A stretch of 54,757 nt of DNA, taken from the NCBI GenBank assembly GCA_944387635.1, contig CALXFT010000007.1:1-54757 (forward strand), given 5' to 3'. This document shows, one piece after another, positions 40,522 through 48,506 of the stretch. The position numbers and the translations under genes were made by a program. Numbering within the stretch: position 1 is the first letter of the stretch; each line of letters begins with the position of its first letter. The DNA is from an uncultured Oscillospiraceae bacterium. GTDB taxonomy: Bacteria; Bacillota; Clostridia; Oscillospirales; Oscillospiraceae. The notes below the pieces were generated by a model. That model was not told the origin of the DNA and made no database searches. It worked only from the letters and a program-made list of their open reading frames with translations.

Positions 40522-40552
40522 GGGAACGTACCCCGGCAACGGGTACGTTCCC
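40522..40552. repeat. Perfect 12-base hairpin
   Basis: GGGAACGTACCC and GGGTACGTTCCC around CGGCAAC, between the DUF624 stop and the tRNA relic. A weak T-run (GCTGCTTTT) follows only on the plus strand; it may still stop leftward transcription. Confidence 0.6.
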
Positions 40553-40597
40553 GCTGCTTTTGTTAAGCTTCCTTCGTTCTGTCCGTGTGAATTCCCA

Positions 40598-41254
40598 TCA
40601 GTCCAGAATCCGCATATTGGGTCCCTTGGGGGCTTCCATTTCCCGAAATACCGGAAGCAGCCAGATGCTGCTGATGTAGCTGGTAAAGCCGAAGCCGATG
40701 ACCAGCCAAAACACAAAGGTTTTGGAGAAGGTGGGAATGGAGAAATACAGCAGCAGAAAGGGAAGGTTGTTCAGCAGCAGCATGCCCAGGGTCCGGGGCA
40801 GCTTGATCACAGCCAGAATTCCCGCGTTGCGGATATGGTTGACCAGGGTGTTCTCATAACGCACCATCAGGGGGAACAGGTAGGCGGAGATCCCCAGGAC
40901 GACGCACACCAGGAAAAACAGCAGCGCCTTGAGCACCTTGGCGGTGTTGCCGGTGAAGTAGGAAATGATCAGAAGGTAGTTGCAGACCATGCAGATCAGG
41001 AATACCAGCAGCCCCGCCCAGGACACGGCGGCCTGCCTGAAGTTTTCCCGGAAGCCTTCAAAGAAGGTCTTCACCGTACTGTTCAGGCTGTCGTCCGCGA
41101 TTTTTTGGGTGACCTTGTGCAGGCCCGTCAAAGCCGGCCCGATGGTGATCACCGGCAGCGAGCAAATCAGAAACAGGAAATTGGCCAGAATCAGATCCCC
41201 CACTCTGGCCAGAAACTGCATAAAGGGGTTATCCAGGTTAAACAGACTCTTCAT
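40598..41254 (-). CDS. DUF624 (YesL-like) membrane protein
   Basis: 218 residues, AGGAG ahead of ATG 41254. Starts MKSLFNLDNPFMQFLARVGDLI, the typical YesL opening, and has about five membrane helices (ILANFLFLICSLPVITIGPAL, AAVSWAGLLVFLICMVCNYLLI, ALLFFLVCVVLGISAYLFPL, LPFLLLYFSIP, FWLVIGFGF). Members usually sit with sugar ABC transporters and glycosidases; exact role unknown. It overlaps the preceding regulator gene by 17 bases and is the last gene of the mannoside operon. Confidence 0.9.
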   Translation of the reverse strand: MKSLFNLDNPFMQFLARVGDLILANFLFLICSLPVITIGPALTGLHKVTQKIADDSLNSTVKTFFEGFRENFRQAAVSWAGLLVFLICMVCNYLLIISYFTGNTAKVLKALLFFLVCVVLGISAYLFPLMVRYENTLVNHIRNAGILAVIKLPRTLGMLLLNNLPFLLLYFSIPTFSKTFVFWLVIGFGFTSYISSIWLLPVFREMEAPKGPNMRILD

Positions 41255-42062
41255 TGGCAGACGCTCCTGGGGTGTTGGGTTTTTCCGGGTTTTCCGAAAG
41301 GAACTGGGTGTTGCGCATCATGCTGGGGGACATGCCGAAATACTCCTTGAAATGGATGTAAAAATTATTCATCTGCACATAGCCTACATCGCTGGCGACT
41401 GCCGAGATCTTTTCGTGAGTGGTGATGATCCGCTTTTTTGCCTCAAACATCCGGTAAGCCATGAGATACTTGGAAAACTTGATGCCCGTATCCTTCAGAA
41501 ATACCCGTCCGATGTACTTGCTGCTCATATGCATTTCCGCGGCGATGGCCGTGAGGGTCTGTGGGGAGCTGTAGTCGCTTTGAACCACGGAGATGATCCG
41601 GTTGCTGATGCTGGACAGGTCGCTGTAGGGGACGCCCAGCACCGGGTCCAGCTCCTCCTGGGCGGCGGGTTCCGTCGTGGAACTGTCCATGCCATCGGCG
41701 ATGGCCCGCTCCAAGAAGCCTTGCAGCTCCTGGGGGTCCAGGGGGCGGGTCAGGTAATCCCGGGCGCCGGAGCGCATGGATTCCCGGATCAAATTGGGTC
41801 CGCTGCTGTCTTCCAGCATGCAGAACGCGGTTTTCAGCCCCAGGGAGCGCAGATGCTCCACCAGATCATGGCCCATGGCGCCGCCAAGCCGGGTGTTCAC
41901 CAAGGCCAGATGAGGCTTCAGCTCCAGGGCCTTGGCTTCCGCCTGGGCGTAGGTGGTGGCTACCGTAATGGAACTGATGCCAAAGTCCGCCCAATCCAGC
42001 AGGGACTGGGTTTTGCCGGCACTGTCTAAACTGTCATCCGCTATGAGCAGACGGTACATCAT
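41238..42062 (-). CDS. YesN-like AraC-type response regulator with degenerate receiver
   Basis: 274 residues from ATG 42062 (AGGGATCTC upstream; ATG 42059 also possible). Receiver domain residues 1-120, AraC HTH residues about 165-255 (LTAIAAEMHMSSKYIGRVFLKDTGIKFSKYLMAYRM ... ISAVASDVGYVQMNNFYIHFKEYFGMSP). The acidic pair Asp9-Asp10 is kept, but the phosphoacceptor is Asn56 (LALVNTRLGG) and the beta-5 Lys is Arg (DYLTRPL). Phosphorylation seems impossible; it may bind a ligand or act constitutively. No partner kinase gene is adjacent. It probably controls the mannoside operon in which it lies. Confidence 0.85.
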   Translation of the reverse strand: MMYRLLIADDSLDSAGKTQSLLDWADFGISSITVATTYAQAEAKALELKPHLALVNTRLGGAMGHDLVEHLRSLGLKTAFCMLEDSSGPNLIRESMRSGARDYLTRPLDPQELQGFLERAIADGMDSSTTEPAAQEELDPVLGVPYSDLSSISNRIISVVQSDYSSPQTLTAIAAEMHMSSKYIGRVFLKDTGIKFSKYLMAYRMFEAKKRIITTHEKISAVASDVGYVQMNNFYIHFKEYFGMSPSMMRNTQFLSENPEKPNTPGASANEESV

Positions 42063-42177
42063 GAGATCCCTGCCTTTCTTTGTGTAATGAAATAATGGTT
42101 TTTGATAAAAAGCAGCGCTTTTATCAGGTAAGGGTACAGCGGGCGCTTTCGAAGAAAGGCGGCTGCCGGGGAAGGCT

Positions 42178-44571
42178 TCAGCGAATGTCATAGACGGATT
42201 TCATGGTCAGACACCCGGCCAGCTCCTCCGCCTTTCGATCGGTCCGGGCCAGAAGCCGGTAGGGGGCATGGTCCGTGAGGCTGACAAAGTTATCAGATAA
42301 AACGCAGTACAGGTCGGTAAAGTCCACGCACACGCCTTTGGCAAACACATCGGAGGTCAGCATGATCTCCACACCATCGGGGGTGTCGGACAATTTTGCC
42401 TGAAGCCGGGGCTTCAGCCAGGAAAAATGCTTGCTGGGGACCATCAGCTCCACCTGCCGCATGAGGAAATTCCCGGCCTCGTCATAGAAATCCGCCGCCA
42501 GATAGGTGCTGTAGATGTCGGTTTCCGGTACGGCGTAAGTAAAGGCGTCCACGGAAGAAAGCTTCCCGGCCTGAACCTTCTTTTCCAGGCGGTCCAGTAC
42601 CGTCATATCCGCCTTGCAAAGGGACAGCGTTACCCGGCCCCGGAAGTCATGCATGGTCTCGTTGGCGATGTTCACCGTCAGATCCCTGCCCTCCAGGAAC
42701 AGGGCCATGGCCACCGGCGCGTAAAACTTTTTGGCGGCGTAGTGCAATGCCTTGTACCGGCCGAAGCAGTCCACGCTGGACCAGGAGGCAACCGGCCAGC
42801 AGTCGTTGAACTGCCAGTAGACGGAGCCCATGCAGTAGCCCCGGTCCCGGCGGAAGGACTCCACACCGTACTTAATGGCGTCGGCCTGCAATAGCTGGGA
42901 GGCGTAGACCAGGTTTTCGAAATCCGTGGGATAGAGATAGTTGGAGGCCAGGTAGCGCAGGATCTTCTCGTTGCCGCCCTTGCACTTCTGATGGTTTTCC
43001 ATGACCCGGGAGAAGCAGTTCAGATCCTTTTCTTCGCAGAAGGCGCGGATGGTCTTCATGGAGGGGAAGCTCTCAAAGCCGTACTCCGAGCAGAAGCGGA
43101 ACCGCTCCTGGCGGTAGGCGGTGAAGGGCAGTCCTCCGTGCCACACGGCCCAGTAGTGGGAGTCCCCCTTGGCCGGGTTGGCCGCGTCGTCAAAGCCGCC
43201 GCCGGAGGAGGGGCTGGAGGGCCAGTAGAAGGTATCCGGGGCATACTCACGGCAGAGTTCCGGAAGCAGGTGCTCGTAAAGCCGCAGGTAATCCTGCTGA
43301 ACCAGCAGATTGTTCTTCGCGCCCCAATCCATCACGCCGCACTCCATCTCGTTGTTGCCCGCCAGCAGCCCCAGGCTGGCGTGGTGGTGCAGCCGCTTCA
43401 GGTTGCAGACGGCCTCCTGGGTGAATTCCTCTTCCATTTCCCTGGTGAGCCAGATGTTGGCGCAGGCCACCATGAAATCCTCCCAGATGATGATGCCGTA
43501 TTGGTCGCACAGCTCGTACAGGTGGCTGTCGGGGTAATATCCGCCGCCCCAGACCCGCAGGGTGTTGAAATTGGCGTCCAGAGCCTGACGGACCAGGTCT
43601 TCCCAGCGCTTTCGGGTGACCCGGCTGAGCAGATTGTCCATGGGAATCAGGTTGGCACCCATGGAGAAGATCTTCACCCCGTTGATCACAAAGCAGAATT
43701 CGCTGCCCTTGCCGTCGGCGTCTTTCCGGGTGCTGACGGTAAGGGTCCGCAGGCCGATCTTTTTCCGGCTTCGGTCCAGGACTTCTCCGTTCCGCATCAG
43801 CAGCACCTCCAGGTCATACAGAGGCTGCTCGCCGTAGCCCCGGACCCACCAGAGCTTGGGCTCGGTGACGGGGATCACCCCATGGCCCTTTTCCAGCAGC
43901 ACCCGCTTGCCGTCGAATTCCGCCCAAATCTCGTCGTTCTTACCGTGACGGGTGGTCACATTCAGCTCCACACTTACCCGGCCCTCCCGGTGGTGCTGGC
44001 GGATCAGCACATCCTCCAGCCGGTCGCCGTCGTAGGCGTTCAGCTCCACATTCCGGAAGATGCCCATGTCCGGAAGGGTGGGGCCCCAGTCCCAGCCGGA
44101 CTGATACATGGCTTTGCGCAGATGGGCGGCCCCGGGGAGGGTGTCCCCGTCGTTCATGTACAGGTAGTGGCGGCTTTGCTCCTGGGCGAAGTACTGCCGG
44201 GGGGACTTAAATTCCAGCCGCAGAATGTTTTCGCCGGGACGAAGCAGAGGCTTAACATCATAGACATACTCCCGGTGCATATTTTTTACCTTGCCCAGAA
44301 GGACGCCGTTTAAGTAAATATGGCAGATGGTGTCCAGTCCCAAAAATTTCAGCTCGATATACTCCCGGCTCAGCATGGCCTGGTCGGCGGAAAACGCCGC
44401 CTGGAACGCGCAGTCCTTTTCCGACAGGTATTGCAGCTGCCGCTCATTGAGCCCATAGAAGGGATCGGGGATCTTTCCATGCTCCAGAAGTACGCTGTAC
44501 AGGGTGCAGGGAGCCTGACAGGCCAGAGGCTCGCAGTCCTCATAAAACATGTGCCAGTTTTGGATGTTCAT
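42178..44571 (-). CDS. GH2 beta-mannosidase
   Basis: 797 residues, AAAGGATAC ahead of ATG 44571, no signal peptide, so cytoplasmic. Jelly-roll N-terminal domain (YIELKFLGLDTICHIYLNGVLLGKVKNMHREY), immunoglobulin-like domain, TIM barrel with the acid/base Glu408 in LLAGNNEMECG and the nucleophile Glu in CSEYGFESFPSM near residue 495. WGGGYYPDSHLYELCDQYGIIIWEDF is typical of beta-mannosidases. It frees mannose from the non-reducing end of beta-1,4-manno-oligosaccharides or from Man-beta-GlcNAc of N-glycans. It starts 13 bases after the mutarotase gene. Confidence 0.92.
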   Translation of the reverse strand: MNIQNWHMFYEDCEPLACQAPCTLYSVLLEHGKIPDPFYGLNERQLQYLSEKDCAFQAAFSADQAMLSREYIELKFLGLDTICHIYLNGVLLGKVKNMHREYVYDVKPLLRPGENILRLEFKSPRQYFAQEQSRHYLYMNDGDTLPGAAHLRKAMYQSGWDWGPTLPDMGIFRNVELNAYDGDRLEDVLIRQHHREGRVSVELNVTTRHGKNDEIWAEFDGKRVLLEKGHGVIPVTEPKLWWVRGYGEQPLYDLEVLLMRNGEVLDRSRKKIGLRTLTVSTRKDADGKGSEFCFVINGVKIFSMGANLIPMDNLLSRVTRKRWEDLVRQALDANFNTLRVWGGGYYPDSHLYELCDQYGIIIWEDFMVACANIWLTREMEEEFTQEAVCNLKRLHHHASLGLLAGNNEMECGVMDWGAKNNLLVQQDYLRLYEHLLPELCREYAPDTFYWPSSPSSGGGFDDAANPAKGDSHYWAVWHGGLPFTAYRQERFRFCSEYGFESFPSMKTIRAFCEEKDLNCFSRVMENHQKCKGGNEKILRYLASNYLYPTDFENLVYASQLLQADAIKYGVESFRRDRGYCMGSVYWQFNDCWPVASWSSVDCFGRYKALHYAAKKFYAPVAMALFLEGRDLTVNIANETMHDFRGRVTLSLCKADMTVLDRLEKKVQAGKLSSVDAFTYAVPETDIYSTYLAADFYDEAGNFLMRQVELMVPSKHFSWLKPRLQAKLSDTPDGVEIMLTSDVFAKGVCVDFTDLYCVLSDNFVSLTDHAPYRLLARTDRKAEELAGCLTMKSVYDIR

Positions 44572-44584
44572 AGATTGTATCCTT

Positions 44585-45460
44585 TCAGTGCGGGGTGATG
44601 GTCCAGCGGTTGCGGTAGACCTGGCCGGGGTCCAGGGAGATCAGGTCCTTTTGCTCCTCAAACACCGCCGTCTGACCGCTGAAGGAGGGCAGAGAGCACC
44701 AGGGCTCGATGCACACATAGGGAGCGTCGGTTTTGGGCATGTGCCAGATGCCCAGGTAGGGCATTTGGGGGAAGGACACAGTGACGCCGTGTCCGTCGCC
44801 GTCGGTTTCCAGGGTCACCTGCCGGGCCATGTCCCTCAGAACGATGGCGTCTTGGTCGAACAGGCTGTGCGCCAAGGGCAGGGCGTTCCCGTTTTCCAGA
44901 GGGAAGGGGGTATCCTGCCCATTCAGAAAGCAGTCCTCCGTAAAACCCACCCGGAAAGGAGCGCACGCTTCTTCAAAGCGCAGACGGTAGTCGGAAAAGT
45001 CTCTTCCGGGAACCAGCGGCACCCGGAAGCCCGGGTGTCCCCCCAAGCCGAAATACATGGTCTTTTCGTCCCGGTTTTCCACCTGGAAGGTCACGTGAAG
45101 GGAATTGTCTTCCAGGGTGTAGCGGATCACGAAGGTAAATTCCCGTGGGTAGGCTTTCCGGGTCTGCTCATCGGAGCGAAGGGTGAAGCACATTTCCCGC
45201 TCGCTGACAACGCTCCCGTCAAATCGGCTGTAGGGGGCCAGACCGTGGATGGGCATGGCGTACTCCCGGCCGTCCAGCCGGTAACGGCCCCGGGTCAGCC
45301 GGGCCACATAGGGGAACAGGTTCGGCGCCCGGTCGGACCAGTAGGCGGGATCTCCCTGCCACAGATATTCCGTGCCGTCGGCGCCCAGGATGGATTGGAG
45401 CTGGGCACCCTCCTCTTCGGCGGTGACGGTGAGATATTCATTTTGGATGGTATGCAGCAT
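44585..45460 (-). CDS. Aldose 1-epimerase family protein (mutarotase)
   Basis: 291 residues; ATG 45460 overlaps the kinase stop (TAATG), with AAAGGATGG upstream. Galactose-mutarotase fold of the LacX-like group: GAQLQSILGADGTEYLWQGDPAYWSDRAPNLFPYVARL, conserved His in IHGLAPYSRF and GLGGHPGFRVPL, Glu in CIEPWCSLP. It equilibrates alpha and beta anomers of aldoses, here presumably mannose, before isomerisation. Confidence 0.9.
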   Translation of the reverse strand: MLHTIQNEYLTVTAEEEGAQLQSILGADGTEYLWQGDPAYWSDRAPNLFPYVARLTRGRYRLDGREYAMPIHGLAPYSRFDGSVVSEREMCFTLRSDEQTRKAYPREFTFVIRYTLEDNSLHVTFQVENRDEKTMYFGLGGHPGFRVPLVPGRDFSDYRLRFEEACAPFRVGFTEDCFLNGQDTPFPLENGNALPLAHSLFDQDAIVLRDMARQVTLETDGDGHGVTVSFPQMPYLGIWHMPKTDAPYVCIEPWCSLPSFSGQTAVFEEQKDLISLDPGQVYRNRWTITPH

Positions 45461-46416
45461 TACAGGGCCATCCTTTTTACGACTTCCGCGTACTCCGGCA
45501 CGCTGGAAATGCCGCCGCTTCTGGTGGTGGACAGACCCGCGCTGACGCAGGCAAAGCGCGCCACATCCTCCAGAGCGCCGGCGTCCAGGGAGGCGGGATC
45601 GCTGCCGTATTGCAGCAGCTTCCACAGGGCGCTGCCGCCGAAGATATCGCCCGCGCCGGTGGTGTCCTTCACCTGAATGCCGGTGAGACTGGGCGCCCAG
45701 CCCTCCGCCACATGGTTCTTGAAGAAGCAGCCGCCGGCGCCGCAGGTGACGAACACCAGCTTCACGCCGAAGGTATTCAGGATGTAGTCCGCCCCCTCGG
45801 TGACGCCCAGGCCGAAGAGGAACTCCACTTCCTCGTCGCTGATTTTCACCACATCGGCCTGGGACAGGCCCCAGGTCAGCTGGCGCTTGGCCTCCTCCAG
45901 ATCCTTCCACAGGGGCTTGCGCAGGTTGGGATCGTAGGTGATCAGCTTTCCTTTGGATTTGGCGTAAGCCACCGCCTGATAGGTGGCGGAGCGGGCGGGC
46001 TCGTCGGTCAGGCTCAGCGTGCCGAAGTGGAAGACCTTGGCGCTGTCGATCAGCTCCAGGTCCAGCTCGTCAAAGCGCAGGCAGGTATCCGCTCCGGGCT
46101 TCCGGGAGAAGGAGAATTCCCGGTCCCCGTGGGCGTCAAAGGTGACGAAGGCCAGGGTGGTGAAATAGTTGTCGTCAAACACCAGCCCCCGGGTCTCGAT
46201 CCCCGCCTTTTGCAGGGTGCCGGTGAGCATTTTGCCGAAGGCGTCGGTGCCAACCTTGCCCAGCAGCGCGGTGGAGGCGCCGAACTTGGTCAGGGCCGCC
46301 AGGAAGTTGGCAGGTGCTCCGCCGGGGTGGGCAGCCATGGTGGGATAGCCGTCTTCGTCTACAGAGCAGGTGGCAAAGTCAATGAGCAGTTCGCCCAGAG
46401 CTACAACGTCCAGCAT
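45460..46416 (-). CDS. PfkB-family fructokinase
   Basis: 318 residues, AAGGAGG ahead of ATG 46416. PfkB signatures: HPGGAPANFLAALTKFGASTALLGKVGTDAFG near residue 30 and the ATP-site DTTGAGDIFGGSAL near residue 255 (catalytic Asp). The N-terminus (VVALGELLIDF) and the length match fructokinases. In this operon the likely reaction is ATP-dependent phosphorylation of fructose made by the upstream isomerase. Starts 12 bases after the isomerase stop. Confidence 0.9.
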   Translation of the reverse strand: MLDVVALGELLIDFATCSVDEDGYPTMAAHPGGAPANFLAALTKFGASTALLGKVGTDAFGKMLTGTLQKAGIETRGLVFDDNYFTTLAFVTFDAHGDREFSFSRKPGADTCLRFDELDLELIDSAKVFHFGTLSLTDEPARSATYQAVAYAKSKGKLITYDPNLRKPLWKDLEEAKRQLTWGLSQADVVKISDEEVEFLFGLGVTEGADYILNTFGVKLVFVTCGAGGCFFKNHVAEGWAPSLTGIQVKDTTGAGDIFGGSALWKLLQYGSDPASLDAGALEDVARFACVSAGLSTTRSGGISSVPEYAEVVKRMAL

Positions 46417-46428
46417 AGAAAAGCCTCC

Positions 46429-47115
46429 TTATTTCGCGGCGGGGTATTCGTTGCACAGCAGCCGGTAGGGAGCCTCGTCTTCCTCGATGGCGGGGAAGCG
46501 GCCCATGGGGGGATTGAACCGGTTGTCGTTGGCGTCGTCGTTGCACTGGCTCACCTCTCCCAGGAGAACAGGGCCGGTACCCGGCTCCACCTCAAAGTCG
46601 TGGTACAGGTACTGCTGCACGAAAATGCTTTCGCCGGGAGTCAGGCGGATCTGGGTGCCGGCGGGAACGGTGTAGGTCCTGCCGTCAGTATGGACGGTGA
46701 CATCGGATTCATAGTCGATGGACTCATCGGGATTGGAGTTGTAGACCCGGATCAGCACGTTTCCGCCGCCCCGGTTGATGATGTCCTCGGTCTTATACCA
46801 GTGGAAATGGTTGGGAGAGTACTGGCCCTCCTTCAGGTACAGCAGCTTCTCCGCGTAGACCTTGGGGTACTTGTCCGCCATGGCCCGATTGCCGTTGCGG
46901 ATGGTGATCAGGGAGAACCCCATCTTGTCAAAATCGCCCATGCCGTAGTCGGTGATGTCCCAGCCCAGGCAGCAGTCCCGGACCTCATCGTACTCGTGGC
47001 CCTTTTCCGCCCACTCCTCCGGGGTGAAATGGCAGAAGGGGGGCAGGAAGCAATGGTACTGTTCGCACATGGCTTCCAGCTCTTTCAGGGCCTTGTTGAT
47101 TTCACTTCTTTTCAT
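46429..47115 (-). CDS. D-lyxose/D-mannose ketol-isomerase
   Basis: 228 residues, AAAGGAG ahead of ATG 47115. Family DUF1498 (YdaE-like) cupin isomerase: MKRSEINKALKELEAM, FHWYKTEDIINRGGGNVLIRVYNS with the metal-binding His and Glu, and PGESIFVQQYLYHDFEVE near residue 165. Known members convert D-lyxose to D-xylulose and D-mannose to D-fructose. In this operon the D-mannose reaction makes most sense. First gene of the leftward unit. Confidence 0.9.
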   Translation of the reverse strand: MKRSEINKALKELEAMCEQYHCFLPPFCHFTPEEWAEKGHEYDEVRDCCLGWDITDYGMGDFDKMGFSLITIRNGNRAMADKYPKVYAEKLLYLKEGQYSPNHFHWYKTEDIINRGGGNVLIRVYNSNPDESIDYESDVTVHTDGRTYTVPAGTQIRLTPGESIFVQQYLYHDFEVEPGTGPVLLGEVSQCNDDANDNRFNPPMGRFPAIEEDEAPYRLLCNEYPAAK

Positions 47116-47429
47116 GGTTGTGGCTCCTTTCCATAATTTGGATAGATTGTGTGGCGTAATATGTTTCTTCTTAATGATATTATGCTCTGTGAAGGATAAA
47201 TCCGCAAGAGAAAATATTTTTAAAAAATGTTGTAATATTGCGATTCCTGTGTTACCATAGAGGAAAAGCGGGGACCGCGGCGGTTTTGTGGAAGCGCCGA
47301 AGCGGCGTTGGGAATTCCACAGCTTCGGAGAAACGCTCCGGGGAGGCGGAAGACCGGCGAACAAACCGGCAGGGGCCTGGAAATCTCGGAGCATTTTCTA
47401 AGCGGATTTTACAGATAGGGGGCGTTATT
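47116..47429. other. Divergent control region of the mannoside operon
   Basis: 314 bases, no gene. It carries the leftward promoter at 47179-47207 and a leader for the AraC gene. For the rightward gene only a weak TTGTAA (about 47231) and TACCAT pair is seen, which would give a leader of about 165 bases. Confidence 0.6.
47179..47207 (-). promoter_or_regulatory. Promoter of the isomerase-kinase-mutarotase-mannosidase operon
   Basis: On the minus strand TTGCGG (47202-47207), 17 bases, CATAAT (47179-47184), 63 bases ahead of the isomerase ATG. Confidence 0.6.
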
Positions 47430-48317
47430 GTGCAATGTGTATATTATGAAAGCGATTTTCCCAATGGATTCGAGGAGCAATTTGTGTTTTCTGCTGAAAT
47501 GCCCTATACAATCAATGTCAAACGATTCCAGACGGAGGACATTGTTCCGTTACATTACGCCGAGACCCTGGAGATGCTGTTGTGTGACGGATTATGCGGT
47601 GAAATTGTGATTGACACCAATCGGTATTCCCTGCGGGACCAGCAGCTGTTCGTGATCCCGCCCTATACGGTACACGCCAACAACATCCGCCCCGGCGGCG
47701 GGATCATGTATGTATTCAAGGTTTGCTTCCGGGAAATGGATCGGTATGTGAACATTTCCAACTGCCTGCGGACCAGGGGCTGCGGACTGAATCAGCTTCA
47801 GTACCTGTGTCCGGAGTATTCGGAGGTCAAGCAGATCCTTCAGGAGCTGATCCGCCGGGACGGGGATCTGATGGGGTGCCTGCCGCTGATATTGTCGCTG
47901 TTTCTTCGGCTGTCCCGGCATGTAAGCCAACACCAGGAGCAAGGGGATGGCCATACCAGGCTGAAAAGCGCCAGCCTTCAGGAGCTGATCCACTGGACAA
48001 ACCAGAACTATGCCCGGAAGATCACCATTCAGGAAGTGGCGGATATGACAGGCTACAGCAAATACCACTTTTGCAGCCGGTTTAAAAGTCTTACGGGCAT
48101 CACCTATATGAACTACTTAAACAGCGTCCGGGTGTCCAAGGCCTGTCTGCTGCTGCGCAAGGGGGAAACAGTGCAGTCGGTGGGACGAAGCTGCGGCTTT
48201 GAGAACTCCTCCTACTTTATCCAGATCTTCAAGCGGATTCAGCACATTACCCCCTACCAGTATGCCGCCCGCCAGCGGCGGCAGGAGGAACAGAGCGGCG
48301 ATAAAGGGCAGTCATAA
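47430..48317 (+). CDS. AraC-family regulator with cupin sensor domain
   Basis: 295 residues from GTG 47430, preceded by AGGGGGCG. N-terminal cupin-like ligand domain (FVFSAEMPYTINVKR ... DIVPLHYAETLEMLL ... LFVIPPYTVHANNI) and C-terminal double HTH (ITIQEVADMTGYSKYHFCSRFKSLTGITYMNYLNSVRVSKACLLL ... SVGRSCGFENSSYFIQIFKRIQHITPYQY). Divergent from the isomerase gene and so the probable mannose- or mannoside-responsive activator of the operon. Confidence 0.9.
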   Translation: MQCVYYESDFPNGFEEQFVFSAEMPYTINVKRFQTEDIVPLHYAETLEMLLCDGLCGEIVIDTNRYSLRDQQLFVIPPYTVHANNIRPGGGIMYVFKVCFREMDRYVNISNCLRTRGCGLNQLQYLCPEYSEVKQILQELIRRDGDLMGCLPLILSLFLRLSRHVSQHQEQGDGHTRLKSASLQELIHWTNQNYARKITIQEVADMTGYSKYHFCSRFKSLTGITYMNYLNSVRVSKACLLLRKGETVQSVGRSCGFENSSYFIQIFKRIQHITPYQYAARQRRQEEQSGDKGQS

Positions 48318-48383
48318 AAATTCTCCGCGGGAAATTCGGATAAATACGGGGCTGCCTTCTTGATTAAAGTGTGAAAATCCCGC

Positions 48384-48432
48384 AAAAAGCGACGCTTCCG
48401 CGGCCGATTCGGCCACAGTGAGCGTCGCTTTT
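48384..48432. terminator. Terminator between the convergent AraC and GH3 genes
   Basis: AAAAGCGACGCT and AGCGTCGCTTTT make a 12-pair stem with a small inner CGGCCGATTCGGCC hairpin; usable in both directions. Confidence 0.85.
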
Positions 48433-48435
48433 ACC

Positions 48436-48506
48436 GATTTTTGAACGTTTTGCCGCGCCGAAAGCTCCCGGTGTCAGCCCTTGCCGATTTCATCGGAGGT
48501 TATCTG
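48436..48506 (-). repeat. Family A element, partial copy overlapping the GH3 stop
   Basis: On the minus strand CCTCCGATGAAATCGGCAAG, then CCGGGA, then ACGTTCAAAAA match the left half of copy 3. The right half is replaced by the terminator stem. The element end supplies the last GH3 codons. Confidence 0.6.

Noticed and set aside
48385-48432. Second CRISPR-like or REP array between AraC and GH3
   Set aside because: A single inverted repeat with A and T tracts is fully explained as a terminator.
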